DNA from: Pseudoxanthomonas sp. CF385
GTDB taxonomy: Bacteria > Pseudomonadota > Gammaproteobacteria > Xanthomonadales > Xanthomonadaceae
Length of the DNA stretch: 64,000 nt
NCBI RefSeq assembly: GCF_900104255.1
Contig: NZ_FNKZ01000001.1
Coordinates: forward strand, 576,001 to 640,000
Reading direction: 5' to 3'
Shown piece after piece: positions 15,389 through 23,595 of this stretch. The stretch's first letter is position 1; every line of letters starts with the position of its first letter. Position numbers and translations under genes: made by a program. The notes below the pieces were generated by a model. The model did no database searches, had not been told where the DNA came from, and saw nothing but the letters and a program-made list of their open reading frames with translations.

Positions 15389-15811
15389 ATGGAGTGGGCA
15401 GAACAAGATCAAGCCAAAGGCGCGGGCAATCTGCATCCCGGCGCCCAACATCATCGCCCGGAGCCGCCGACAGGCCTTGAGTCCGTTCTCAGTCTGCTAC
15501 AGGGCGAAGCACTGGATGTACTGGCCGATGCGGGCATCACTGGCTACGAAGGCGATCGTCTTGATCGACTTGCAGCCGCCGCGAGACGCTAGGCCGAAGA
15601 CTGCCTAGACCGCATCCGCTGTCTGCTTGATCTGCTCAACGCGTGCCTGCCCCAGCTGCAGCCACACCCGAATGTGCTGCTCATCAGTGCCTACCGACAC
15701 CTCACTGCGCTTGTGGCCGATCTCGAGCGATGGCAGGCGCTGGCCGAGAACGCCTCGTACTACCGCGATCACCCACACGTCGCCGTACAGATCGCTGCTA
15801 CACGAAGGTGA
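15389..15811 (+). pseudogene. Remnant gene interrupted by an in-frame amber codon
   Basis: An ATG with AGGAGA upstream (15389) opens 67 codons ending LDRLAAAARR, then TAG at 15590-15592. The same frame continues for 72 more codons, AEDCLDRIRCLLDLLNACLP... to ...VAVQIAATRR, ending in TGA at 15809-15811. Both halves have protein-like, leucine-rich helical composition and the join is smooth, so I read one protein of about 140 residues broken by a single nonsense change (for example CAG to TAG). I do not recognise the family. It points away from the defence operon and shares its divergent promoter region, so it may be cargo of the same mobile segment. A functional 67-residue product cannot be excluded. 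Confidence 0.6.
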
Positions 15812-15822
15812 AGCCGCAGGTG

Positions 15823-15856
15823 GCGGGTCGAGCGCTTCGCTTCGACCCGCTAGAAT
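15823..15856 (+). promoter_or_regulatory. Stem-loop followed by a TAGAAT -10 box before the DUF3817 gene
   Basis: GCGGGTCGA (15823-15831) pairs with TCGACCCGC (15842-15850) around a loop that itself contains GCG/CGC. It is directly followed by TAGAAT (15851-15856), the -10 form often seen in Xanthomonadaceae. The stem may end transcription from the remnant gene upstream, and the TAGAAT may start the gene at 15920. No clear -35 is visible. Confidence 0.4.
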
Positions 15857-15919
15857 CTCCCCGCCAGCGAGCGTCGCCGCCGCCCTCGCGTCGCGGCAAT
15901 CCCTCACTGGAGTTCCTGC

Positions 15920-16237
15920 ATGTCCCGACCCCTCGCGCCCGCCGGGCGCCTGTTCGCTGTCGCCGCCTTCGTTGAAGGCTTCACCTGGGCCGGTCTGCTG
16001 ATCGGCATGGCGTTCAAATACGGTGCCGTAGGGAACGACCTCGGTGTCAAGATATTCGGCCCCCTGCATGGCGGTGCATTCCTGTTCTACGTCGTCGCCA
16101 CCGTGCTGTCGGCCCTACGCCTGCGTTGGCCGTGGTGGGCCACGCTGCTGGCGGTGGTCGCTGCCGTGCCGCCGCTGGTGACCGTGCCGCTGGAGATGTG
16201 GTTCCGCCGGATCGGCTTGCTCAGCGCGCGGAGTTGA
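15920..16237 (+). CDS. DUF3817-family small integral membrane protein
   Basis: A 105-residue protein with three hydrophobic segments (LFAVAAFVEGFTWAGLLIGMAF; GGAFLFYVVATVLSAL; WWATLLAVVAAVPPLVTVPLEMWF). It carries features of the DUF3817 family (GxxEGFTWAGLLIGMxFKY and GPLHGxxF), which occurs as a single domain or fused to transporters in bacteria. The function is not established. ATG at 15920 with GGAG ten bases upstream. GC content returns to the chromosomal level here, so it marks the core side of the island's right edge. Confidence 0.8.
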   Translation: MSRPLAPAGRLFAVAAFVEGFTWAGLLIGMAFKYGAVGNDLGVKIFGPLHGGAFLFYVVATVLSALRLRWPWWATLLAVVAAVPPLVTVPLEMWFRRIGLLSARS

Positions 16238-16304
16238 TGCGGCGTGACGGACGAACGCGCGCGCATCGCATAGACTGCGGCGCCGATTCCCACCGCTGCC
16301 ACGC

Positions 16305-17258
16305 ATGAGTCCTCATTCCCGCCTGACCGAGTTGCGCCTGCTGCTGGGCATCGAGCGCAACACCACCCGCCATGGCGAGAAGTGGATATCGGGCATCGGC
16401 GCGCTGCTGGGCATCCTGTCGGTGTACTGGCTGACCCGGTGGACGTTTCCGACCGCCGCCGCGTCCACCGTGGGCGGCGCGTTGATGGTCACCTCGATGG
16501 GCGCGTCCGCCGTGCTGCTGTTCGCCGTGCCGCAGGGCGCGCTGTCGCAGCCGTGGGCCGTGGTCGGCGGCCACCTGCTGTCCGCCTTCATCGGCGTGAG
16601 CTGCCAGAAATTGTTCCCCGACCACACCTGGACCGCTGCCCTCGCGGTCGGGCTCGCGGTGCTGGGCATGTACTACCTGCGCTGCATCCACCCGCCCGGT
16701 GGCGCCACCGCCCTGGCGGCGGTGATCGGCGGCCCGGACGTGCACGCCCTCGGCTACCACTACCTGCTGATGCCGATCCTGATCAACACCGTCGCCATCC
16801 TGTCCATGGCCATCGCCTTCAACGCCCTGTTCCCGTGGCGCCGCTACCCGGCCCACCTGCACCGCCGCCGCACCGCCGCACGCTTCACCCAGCCCGCGCA
16901 GCGCCAGTTCGAACTGACCCAGGAAGACTTCTCCGCGGCGATGGAGCAACTCAACTCCTACGTCGACATCACCACCGAGAACCTCACCGAACTGCTGGAA
17001 CTGGCCAAGCAGCACGCCGAGCGCAACATCACCCACCCCGACGCGATCATCCGCGGGCGCTTCTACAGCAACGGCAAGCTCGGCCGCCTGTGGAGCGTGC
17101 GGCACGTCCTGGAAGGCGAGGGCGCGGCGCTGGACTATCGCGTCGTCGCCGGCGAACAGACTGGTACGCCCGGCGTTGCCAGCCCCGACGAGTTCCGCCA
17201 GTGGGCGCGCTTCGAGGTGGTGTTGCAGGAGAATGGGCGGTGGGTGAGGGCGGAATGA
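16305..17258 (+). CDS. HPP-family membrane protein with C-terminal soluble extension
   Basis: A 317-residue protein whose first about 180 residues form the HPP domain: four or so membrane segments and the signature IHPPGGATALAAVIG (near residue 126). HPP proteins in cyanobacteria and plants have been linked to nitrite transport across membranes, but most bacterial members are uncharacterised. The remaining about 135 residues are cytoplasmic and hydrophilic, with an acidic helix (TEDFSAAMEQLNSY-like) and a basic segment, RGRFYSNGKLGRLW. Many HPP proteins carry CBS domains there; this tail does not look like CBS. It sits 67 bases after the DUF3817 gene, possibly cotranscribed. Confidence 0.78.
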   Translation: MSPHSRLTELRLLLGIERNTTRHGEKWISGIGALLGILSVYWLTRWTFPTAAASTVGGALMVTSMGASAVLLFAVPQGALSQPWAVVGGHLLSAFIGVSCQKLFPDHTWTAALAVGLAVLGMYYLRCIHPPGGATALAAVIGGPDVHALGYHYLLMPILINTVAILSMAIAFNALFPWRRYPAHLHRRRTAARFTQPAQRQFELTQEDFSAAMEQLNSYVDITTENLTELLELAKQHAERNITHPDAIIRGRFYSNGKLGRLWSVRHVLEGEGAALDYRVVAGEQTGTPGVASPDEFRQWARFEVVLQENGRWVRAE

Positions 17259-17452
17259 TCGCCTGAAGGGTGCTGTCCGCCGGGCGGTGTCCGGCCCGCG
17301 CCCGCGGTGGCGTTGTCGCCGGTTGAGCGGTCCCGACCCGGGCCGTGTCACGTGTGCATGGACGGCATCGCGATGGCCGGGGTTCCTGCACATGCGTCTT
17401 TTCCCGTGGCGGCGCGGTGGACCGGTCGCAGCGCGCACGCCGGAGCAGACCC

Positions 17453-17821
17453 ATGCATCGAAACGTCTTCCTCGCCGCTGGCGCGCTTGCGATCGCCGTC
17501 AGCGTGAGCTCTTCCGCGCAGGACCTGGTGAAGACCGCAGGGTCCGGCGCAAAGGTCATCCTGGAGAACGACCAGGTTCGCGTGATCGAGCTGACCGTCG
17601 CGCCGGGCAAGAGCACCGGCACGCACACGCATGGCGATCACATCATCTACTTCCTGACGCCGGGCGAAGCCTTGCTGACCGGCCCGGGCAAGAAACCCGA
17701 GCGACGTAACATTCCGCAAGGCCATATCGAATGGGCGTCGCCGGTGACCCACGACACGGTGAACGCGGGCAGCGCCGAGACGCGTACCCTCATCATCGAA
17801 CTGAAAAAACCGGAGTCCTGA
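17453..17821 (+). CDS. Secreted cupin-domain protein
   Basis: A 122-residue protein with a signal peptide (about 1-23, ending SSSAQ) and one cupin barrel. The metal-site motif 1 is visible as GTHTHGDHIIYFL (two to three histidines), and the second motif region includes HDTVNAG. Single-domain periplasmic cupins may bind small ligands or metals; no substrate can be assigned. The ATG at 17453 gives a clean signal peptide, while an upstream in-frame start at 17345 would place it behind 36 arginine-rich residues and is rejected. The 194 bases between the HPP gene and this one contain GC-rich inverted stretches but no gene I can support. Confidence 0.8.
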   Translation: MHRNVFLAAGALAIAVSVSSSAQDLVKTAGSGAKVILENDQVRVIELTVAPGKSTGTHTHGDHIIYFLTPGEALLTGPGKKPERRNIPQGHIEWASPVTHDTVNAGSAETRTLIIELKKPES

Positions 17822-17823
17822 AG

Positions 17824-17849
17824 CGACGCCGCATCACCAAGCGGCGTCG
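17824..17849. terminator. Hairpin between convergent cupin and glycosidase genes
   Basis: CGACGCCGC (17824-17832) and GCGGCGTCG (17841-17849) form a 9-bp stem around ATCACCAA. It begins three bases after the cupin stop and covers the stop codon of the oppositely oriented glycosidase gene. No long T-run on either side. Confidence 0.45.
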
Positions 17850-20800
17850 AGCGTCCTGAAGGGCTTGGCCAGGCGAAGACCGTCGGCATCATAGTCGGCG
17901 GCCGGCACTGCCTTGCCATCCACCGTCACCCGCGACGGCTTCGTCCGGCTCGGCCAACTGACCTTCAGCGCGGTGTCCTTGCGCAGGCCCGGGCCGAGCG
18001 TCACGCGCAAGGTCTGGCCCTGCTTGCGCGCCGTCATGGCCAGCGTGCCGTACGCCGTCGGCAGGCCGTCCACGCGCAGGCCGTCGCCGGCCACCCACGC
18101 GGGCGGCGTGCCTGGCAGCAGCGACAGTGCATCGTCGCCTTCGTGCATCAGCATGCCGAAGAGCGCGCGCGCGTATTCCGAACCGATCCACGTATGCGGC
18201 ATGTCGCCCAGATAGATCGCGTGGCGCGGATCGGAGTACACCACTTCCGCCAGCACCTGCCACGGGCCCGGGCGGCGATGGCCGAGGAACCGCATCAACA
18301 GCTCCTGCGCCTCCTGCGGCCGGTTGAGGTGCACGTAGGTCAGCACGTTGCGGATCTCGTACGGCGTGTAGGCGAACAGCGCACCGGGCGTGTCGCGCTT
18401 GCGCACGTCGTCCAGGTAACGGTCGAACGTGGTCTTCAGCGCATCGGCCGGCATCACGTCCTGCTGCCCGGCCGGGTCCAGGCCGATCGACAGGCTGGTG
18501 GGATCGCTGCCGCCCATGTCGGCATCGGCGGGCACGTAGTCCACGCCCTTCCACTTCATCGTCGCGCGCAGCGAGGCGGCCATCGATTCGCGCAGCGCCG
18601 CGTACTGCTCGCGTGCCCAGGCGGCCGTCTTCGCATCGCCCCACTGCTCGGCCAGCCATGCGCCGTCATGCCAGCCCTTCAGGGCCCAATAGTCGTCCCA
18701 GTAGCTGTGCGTGGGCACCGGATAGCCCTCGTGGCTGATCGACGGCGCCAGGATGCCGTGGAAGCGCTCCGGCGACGGCTGGTCGGCGAGATAGCCCGGC
18801 ACCATCGTGCGCTCGCGCAGCTCCTGCATGAACTTCATCGCGCGCGTCACCTTGTCCTGGTAGTCGCGCACGCTGCGCGCACCGCCATCCAGGCGCGCGA
18901 TTTCGGCGACCAGCCAGATGAACTGCCCTTGGCTGTCGTACTCGATGTCGGAGCCGAACCCCGTGTTGACCGATCCGTCGTCGTTGAGGATCGGCGACAC
19001 CAGGCCGTTCTCGTGCACCGCATGGCCGGCGTACCACTGCAGGTAGTCGCGCGCCGTCTTCGGCATGCCCATGCGCACCAGCGTGGCCGCGGTCGCCGCG
19101 CCGTCACGGATGAAGGAGCGGTTGTAGTTGCGCGGACCCGGCTGCATGGCGTGGCCGCTCTGGTTGATCAGCATGTACGCGGCCTGCGCACGCAGCATGT
19201 CGACCAGCGAGGCATCCGGCAGCGACAGCCCGATACGGCCCAGGCGCTTCTCCCATTGCGCGGCCACTTCGTCGGCGCGCGCATCGAAGGCGCCTCCGCC
19301 GGTGAGTCCCGCGAGGTCGAGTGCGGGCGCGGCGGGCAGCGGCTTGGCCGGATCGATGCGCGCATCGCCGAGGGCGAAGGCGATCACGATGTCCTGCGTC
19401 GCGCCGGGCGCCAGCGCCACGTCGTAGCCCAGCTGGCCGGCGGCCAGGCCGGTGTCGTCGTGCGCCTGCTGCGCGTCGGGCAGGCCATCGGTCATCAGCA
19501 AGCCGGTGATCTCGCCTTCGCCATGCGCACCGAAGGCGGATGCGGATGCGCGCGCCACCGGCGTCAGCGACTGGAACAGCGTGCGTCCGTTGACCGCCAC
19601 CTGTGCGGCATCGCCGCTGCCGACGTGGATGTCGCGGATCGGCGACGGGCCGCCGTTCTGCCACGGCGGGCTGACCTGCATCGGCCGCGTCAGCAGATTG
19701 AAGCTGCCGGCCACGGGCGCGGTGCCGGTGTTGCGCAGGCGGTAGCGCACCAGCGTGACCGGCGCGCCGCGTTGTTCGAGGGCGATCGCGGCCGTCGTCA
19801 GTTCCAACCCCGGCTGCGGCGACCACTGCACGGTGGGCATCGGCATCCAGCCGTCGCGCAGCGCGTGGGTGATCGGCGTGTCGGCGTTCGCCGCGCTCGC
19901 CCGGCCGCTCGCATCGCGCCACACCGGCTGCACCAGCGGCGCGCCCTTGAAGGCTTCGACATGGCCGAACTCGTCGAGCACCGACTTCTGCCGGCCCGCG
20001 GGAATGCCCACGGCCGTCCAGTACACTTGCTGCTGGTGCAGCGACGAGGGGAACAGTGCACGGTGTTCGCGCGAGGCGGCCAGCTCATAGCGCTTCATCG
20101 CCGTCATCACCCGCTTGGGCCCGATCAGGCGCAGCCGCTGCAGCGTCGGCGCCTGCGTGCCCTCGCCGCGTACGCTCAAACGCAGCGCGGACAGCGTGCG
20201 CGCCTGGCTGTCGGCGAGGAAAGCGCTGTCGCCGAATGCGCGCGGGTCTTCGGCCAGCACGATCCAGCGATCCGAACCGGCTTCGCGGCCTTCCAGCCGG
20301 GCGGCGCGCGGCGTGTCCTTCCACGCCACTTCCAGACCGGCCACGGACACCGGCGTGGGCAGGTCGATCTGCAGCTGCCGCATGCCGTCGGCGGCGGGCT
20401 TGCCGGTCATCGCATGCGCATCGCCGGCGTCGGACCACAGCGCTGCCGGATCGCCGTCGACGCCGCGGATGCGGGGCGCCTCCGTGCCGGCATACGGCTG
20501 GAATTCGAACACCGACACGCCCCAGTCCGCCGAGCGGTCCGGTGCGGTCAGGCGCAGGTAGCGCGCCTGCACGGTGGGGAACACGTCGTACTCGATGCCG
20601 CCGACGCCATCGCGCGTCTCGAACGCGGTGCGCCAGTGTTCGCCGTCGTCCGAGGCCTGGATCGAATAGGCGCGCGCGCCGCCCCATTCCCAATGCAGCT
20701 CCACCGCACCGACGGCCACCCGCTTGCCCAGGTCCACCTGGTACCAGTGGCCGGGCGAGAAGGCGCCGCCCCACTTGGTCGCGGGGTCGCCATCGATGCC

Positions 20801-20974
20801 CTTGGGCGGGGCCATCTCCACGGTGGTGCTGGCCGAACTGGTCGCCGTCCAGCTCGCGCGCGGGGGCAGGGCATCGGCGGACCGGGCCAGGGGGCTGAGG
20901 ACCAGGCCGACCGCCAGGGCGAGGACCGCACAGGCCAGGGGCGGGCGGCGGACCGCAGGCGCGATGGGGGTCAT
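17834..20974 (-). CDS. Secreted discoidin (F5/8 type C) domain protein of the six-hairpin glycosidase superfamily
   Basis: A protein of 1046 residues with a signal peptide (about 1-33). An N-terminal carbohydrate-binding discoidin/F5-8C domain follows (about 38-165: IDGDPATKWGG, HWYQVDLGK, RYLRLTAPD), with a second degenerate copy around 170-285. A long beta region (about 310-540) precedes an alpha/alpha barrel (about 580-950) with RNYNRSFIRDGA, EYDSQGQFIWLVAE and WDDYWALKGWHDGAWLAEQWGD-type helices typical of GH15/GH65/GH78-like six-hairpin enzymes, and then a small C-terminal beta domain. I cannot name the GH family. It probably acts on plant or microbial polysaccharide in the periplasm or outside. 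A LacI-type operator lies just upstream, so carbohydrate-responsive control is likely. Confidence 0.85.
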   Translation of the reverse strand: MTPIAPAVRRPPLACAVLALAVGLVLSPLARSADALPPRASWTATSSASTTVEMAPPKGIDGDPATKWGGAFSPGHWYQVDLGKRVAVGAVELHWEWGGARAYSIQASDDGEHWRTAFETRDGVGGIEYDVFPTVQARYLRLTAPDRSADWGVSVFEFQPYAGTEAPRIRGVDGDPAALWSDAGDAHAMTGKPAADGMRQLQIDLPTPVSVAGLEVAWKDTPRAARLEGREAGSDRWIVLAEDPRAFGDSAFLADSQARTLSALRLSVRGEGTQAPTLQRLRLIGPKRVMTAMKRYELAASREHRALFPSSLHQQQVYWTAVGIPAGRQKSVLDEFGHVEAFKGAPLVQPVWRDASGRASAANADTPITHALRDGWMPMPTVQWSPQPGLELTTAAIALEQRGAPVTLVRYRLRNTGTAPVAGSFNLLTRPMQVSPPWQNGGPSPIRDIHVGSGDAAQVAVNGRTLFQSLTPVARASASAFGAHGEGEITGLLMTDGLPDAQQAHDDTGLAAGQLGYDVALAPGATQDIVIAFALGDARIDPAKPLPAAPALDLAGLTGGGAFDARADEVAAQWEKRLGRIGLSLPDASLVDMLRAQAAYMLINQSGHAMQPGPRNYNRSFIRDGAATAATLVRMGMPKTARDYLQWYAGHAVHENGLVSPILNDDGSVNTGFGSDIEYDSQGQFIWLVAEIARLDGGARSVRDYQDKVTRAMKFMQELRERTMVPGYLADQPSPERFHGILAPSISHEGYPVPTHSYWDDYWALKGWHDGAWLAEQWGDAKTAAWAREQYAALRESMAASLRATMKWKGVDYVPADADMGGSDPTSLSIGLDPAGQQDVMPADALKTTFDRYLDDVRKRDTPGALFAYTPYEIRNVLTYVHLNRPQEAQELLMRFLGHRRPGPWQVLAEVVYSDPRHAIYLGDMPHTWIGSEYARALFGMLMHEGDDALSLLPGTPPAWVAGDGLRVDGLPTAYGTLAMTARKQGQTLRVTLGPGLRKDTALKVSWPSRTKPSRVTVDGKAVPAADYDADGLRLAKPFRTLDAAW

Positions 20975-21029
20975 GGCGGGGCTCCTGGGGGCGGGCCGGA
21001 CAGGCCACGGGAGCGCCGGATACTAGGGA

Positions 21030-21043
21030 TGAAAACGTTTACA
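21030..21043. promoter_or_regulatory. LacI-family type operator upstream of the glycosidase gene
   Basis: TGAAAACGTTTACA is a 14-bp near-perfect palindrome (one mismatch from TGTAAACGTTTACA) centred on CG, the usual form of LacI/GalR-family operators. It lies 56-69 bases upstream of the glycosidase start codon and stands out as AT-rich in this GC-rich DNA. No LacI gene lies in the window, so a regulator acting from elsewhere is inferred. Confidence 0.6.
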
Positions 21044-21097
21044 TGCTAGTTGCAGCGCACGATTCGCCGCTGATCGCCGGGCGATGAGCCCGGCGGC

Positions 21098-21475
21098 TCA
21101 GGGCGCGCGATGCAGCCCGTGCGCGGCCTGCTCGCAGACCACGAGGGTGTGGGGTTCGGAGACCGTGCCGGTCGCCCGCACGCGGTCGCCGGCCTTCAGG
21201 GCCTGCACCTCGTCCGGCGGCGGCGCCTTGCACAGGTTCCAGCGCGCCGGCAGGTGGACCTCCACGTTGCCGGTCGGCGTGGCGAGGGTGACCACCGCGC
21301 TGCCGTCGTAGGTCCACGGCGTGGTGTCGACCGTGGCGACCTGGCCCTCCACCGTGGCTTGCTGGCCCGGCACCCAGGCCGGAGCGGCGGGCGTGGTGGT
21401 GCAGGCCGCCAACGACACGATGGCGGCCAACGTGGCGGTGAGGCGGACGGGCGATGCGGTGGGGCGTGACGTCAT
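21098..21475 (-). CDS. Small lipoprotein, OB-fold-like
   Basis: A 125-residue protein with a type II signal peptide; the lipobox is SLAACTTT (Cys at about residue 25). The mature part is beta-rich (TVEGQVATVD, AVVTLATPTGNVEVHLP, GDRVRATGTVSEPHTLVVCE), which suggests an OB-fold of the bacterial OB/BOF type; that fold call is by eye. Two further cysteines (in NLCKAPP and VVCEQ) might pair. It lies 21 bases downstream of the DUF2272 gene on the same strand, so the two are probably cotranscribed. No function is known to me. Confidence 0.7.
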   Translation of the reverse strand: MTSRPTASPVRLTATLAAIVSLAACTTTPAAPAWVPGQQATVEGQVATVDTTPWTYDGSAVVTLATPTGNVEVHLPARWNLCKAPPPDEVQALKAGDRVRATGTVSEPHTLVVCEQAAHGLHRAP

Positions 21476-21496
21476 CGAAGGACTCCGGAACGCGGC

Positions 21497-22522
21497 TCAG
21501 GGATTCGTGGCAGGTGCGGCGCCACCGGATGCCTCGCTGGGGCATCGCGGCACGCCCGAACCGACCACGCAGTTCACGCAGCACTCCTGCCTTTCCGGCG
21601 ACGCATCGGGCGCGTCCTGTACCGGCGGCAGGGCGCCCGGGAGTTTCGCAAGTTCCGCCGGCGATTTGAGGCGCAGGATCGCCGCCCAGTCCTGGCGGTT
21701 CATGTTGCAGGCAGCTTCGTTGTCGGGCGCGCACAGCGTGCCGTCGCCGATCCGCAGCGGCAGCCCGCCCCAGAACTCGCCGTTGCGGTTCAACGGCAGC
21801 ATCCGCATCGTCACGCTCTGCTGCACGTTGCCGCCGATGGCGTAGGCGGTGCTGTCGTTGTTCGGGTTCACCGCCACCACGATGTCGCAATGCATGTCGA
21901 GCGAGCTGCCGCTGCGCAGCAAGGGCACCAGGCCTTCGTGGCCGAACAGGCGGCCGGCCTGGCGCACGTAGCAGATCAGGTCGCCGACCACCGGCTTGGC
22001 CCTCGCCACGTCGATGACGTCGAAGGCATTGGTCGACGGGTTCTGATATGCCGCCTGCACGTAGCTGAAGTGGCGGCTGGAACCGCGGAAGCCCGGCACC
22101 CTGGCTTCGCGCATCACCCACGAGATGAAGGCGGCCGACCACGGCGTATCCACCACGAAGCCGCGGCAGGCTTCGGCCTGCGGGCCGGTCGCCGAGGCGT
22201 ACAGGCAGTCGGTCGCACCGCGACGGTGGCCGATCGCGGCGAGCAGGCCGCTGTCGCGCCAGTAGCGCGCGACGCGCTGCCAGGCGCGGTCATCGCCGAT
22301 CGACAGCAGCGACGACTCGGCTTCATTCATCGGCGCATTCGCCAGCCGGCCGTCGCGGTCGATGAAGGGGCGGTACCACATCAGGTGTTCGCGGCAGGCG
22401 ACCGCGGCGATGCGGGTGGCGACGTCCGACGGCGCCTGTTGCGACAACTGCGGACAGACATCGGCCGCACGCGCGGCGAAGGACGACAGCAGCAACAGGG
22501 GCAGCAACAACCATGCACGCAT
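21497..22522 (-). CDS. DUF2272-domain periplasmic protein
   Basis: A 341-residue exported protein with a signal peptide ending LLSSFAARA. The middle matches the DUF2272 pattern: WSAAFISWVMREAR, FRGSSRHFSYV, PVVGDLICY and MHCDIVVAV, which reads like an NlpC/P60- or CHAP-related fold with Cys/His candidates (Ser/Cys at the helix start, HxDIV-type His). Its activity is not established; a cell-wall hydrolase-like fold is a reasonable guess. The C-terminal 60 residues are Pro/Cys rich (ECCVNCVVG). I use the ATG at 22522 (AAGGA seven bases upstream); a TTG two codons earlier (22528) is not needed. Probable operon with the downstream lipoprotein. Confidence 0.78.
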   Translation of the reverse strand: MRAWLLLPLLLLSSFAARAADVCPQLSQQAPSDVATRIAAVACREHLMWYRPFIDRDGRLANAPMNEAESSLLSIGDDRAWQRVARYWRDSGLLAAIGHRRGATDCLYASATGPQAEACRGFVVDTPWSAAFISWVMREARVPGFRGSSRHFSYVQAAYQNPSTNAFDVIDVARAKPVVGDLICYVRQAGRLFGHEGLVPLLRSGSSLDMHCDIVVAVNPNNDSTAYAIGGNVQQSVTMRMLPLNRNGEFWGGLPLRIGDGTLCAPDNEAACNMNRQDWAAILRLKSPAELAKLPGALPPVQDAPDASPERQECCVNCVVGSGVPRCPSEASGGAAPATNP

Positions 22523-22689
22523 CAGCAAATCCTTCGGGGTCGGTAGTCCTTCTTACGCATCATGCCGCATGGGCAGGACAGATCTTCATCACGCGGCCTG
22601 AAGGTATGCAAAAGGTCTGCGCGGCCCGACTTGACCTCAATCGCGGTTGAGGACGCAAGGTGGCGGTCCATCCAGCGAACATCGCCGCC

Positions 22690-23526
22690 ATGCCTGCCCA
22701 CCTCACCGATACCGCCCTCTATCTGCAGCGACTGGGCCATGACCGGCCGCCGCCGCCCACGCTCGCCACCTTGCGCGACCTGCAGCAGTGGCACACCGCC
22801 GCATTCCCCTTCGAGACGCTGTCCACGCTGTTGCGTGAGCCGGTCGCGGTGGATCTGCCGTCCATCGAACGCAAATTGCTGCACGAAGGACGGGGTGGTT
22901 ACTGCTACGAGCTCAACCGTGCGTTCCTGGCACTGCTGCAGGCGCTGGGCTTCGACGCACGCGGCATCACCGCACGCGTGGTGATGGGCGAAGCGGAAGG
23001 CGCGGTCACGGCACGCACGCACCTGCTGGTGCTGGCGACGGTGGAAGGCGTGCGCTACACGGTGGATGTCGGTTTCGGTGGCATGGTCCCGACGGCGCCA
23101 CTGCGGCTCGACCGCGACGATGCCCAGCCCACGCCGCACGAACCGTATCGCATCGCGCGGCGTGCCGACGAGTACACGCTGCATGCGCAGGTCGCGGCGG
23201 AATGGCGCGCGCTTTACGTGTTCGACCTGCAACCGCAGGCGGAGATCGACTACGTCGTCGGCAACTGGTACGTCAGTACGCATCCCGATTCGCCCTTCCT
23301 CGACGAACTGCGTGTCGCCCGTACCGGTCCCGGCTGGCGCCGGACGCTGGGTCACGGCGGCGTGGCGCTGCATCGCCTCGGCTCCCCGAGCGAGCGGCGC
23401 GCGCTGGCGGATGCCGATGAGGTGATCGTCGAACTGCGGGATGGTTTCGGCCTCCGTGTGCCCGAACACCCCGGACTGCGCGCCGCGATCGAGCGCTGGC
23501 TGCAACGGCATGCGCACGCGGGATGA
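22690..23526 (+). CDS. nat: Arylamine N-acetyltransferase
   Basis: A cytosolic acetyl-CoA:arylamine N-acetyltransferase, 278 residues, the usual bacterial length. The catalytic triad is visible: Cys72 in RGGYCYELN, His111 in ARTHLLVL and Asp126 in YTVDVGFGG. The enzymes acetylate aromatic amines and hydrazines; the physiological substrate here is unknown. I take the ATG at 22690, which gives the standard N-terminus MPAHLTDTALYLQRLG. A GTG at 22660 would add ten residues and cannot be excluded, since neither start has a strong ribosome-binding site. Divergent from the DUF2272 gene with about 165 bases between them. Confidence 0.92.
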   Translation: MPAHLTDTALYLQRLGHDRPPPPTLATLRDLQQWHTAAFPFETLSTLLREPVAVDLPSIERKLLHEGRGGYCYELNRAFLALLQALGFDARGITARVVMGEAEGAVTARTHLLVLATVEGVRYTVDVGFGGMVPTAPLRLDRDDAQPTPHEPYRIARRADEYTLHAQVAAEWRALYVFDLQPQAEIDYVVGNWYVSTHPDSPFLDELRVARTGPGWRRTLGHGGVALHRLGSPSERRALADADEVIVELRDGFGLRVPEHPGLRAAIERWLQRHAHAG

Positions 23527-23595
23527 TGCCGGCCGGTGGTCGCAGGAACGCGACCACGGGTAAGCTCGCCGCTTCCTTCCGTTCGTGGACCGTGC

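Noticed and set aside
10139..15905. AATCCCTC at about 10141 and again at 15898 as possible attachment-site repeats of the island
   Set aside because: Only eight bases are shared, no integrase or tRNA gene is present, and such a match can arise by chance in 6 kb. The island ends remain undefined.
15605..16069. 154-codon minus-strand frame over the remnant gene and the DUF3817 gene start
   Set aside because: It is a shadow of the two rightward coding frames; the rightward readings have far better protein character.
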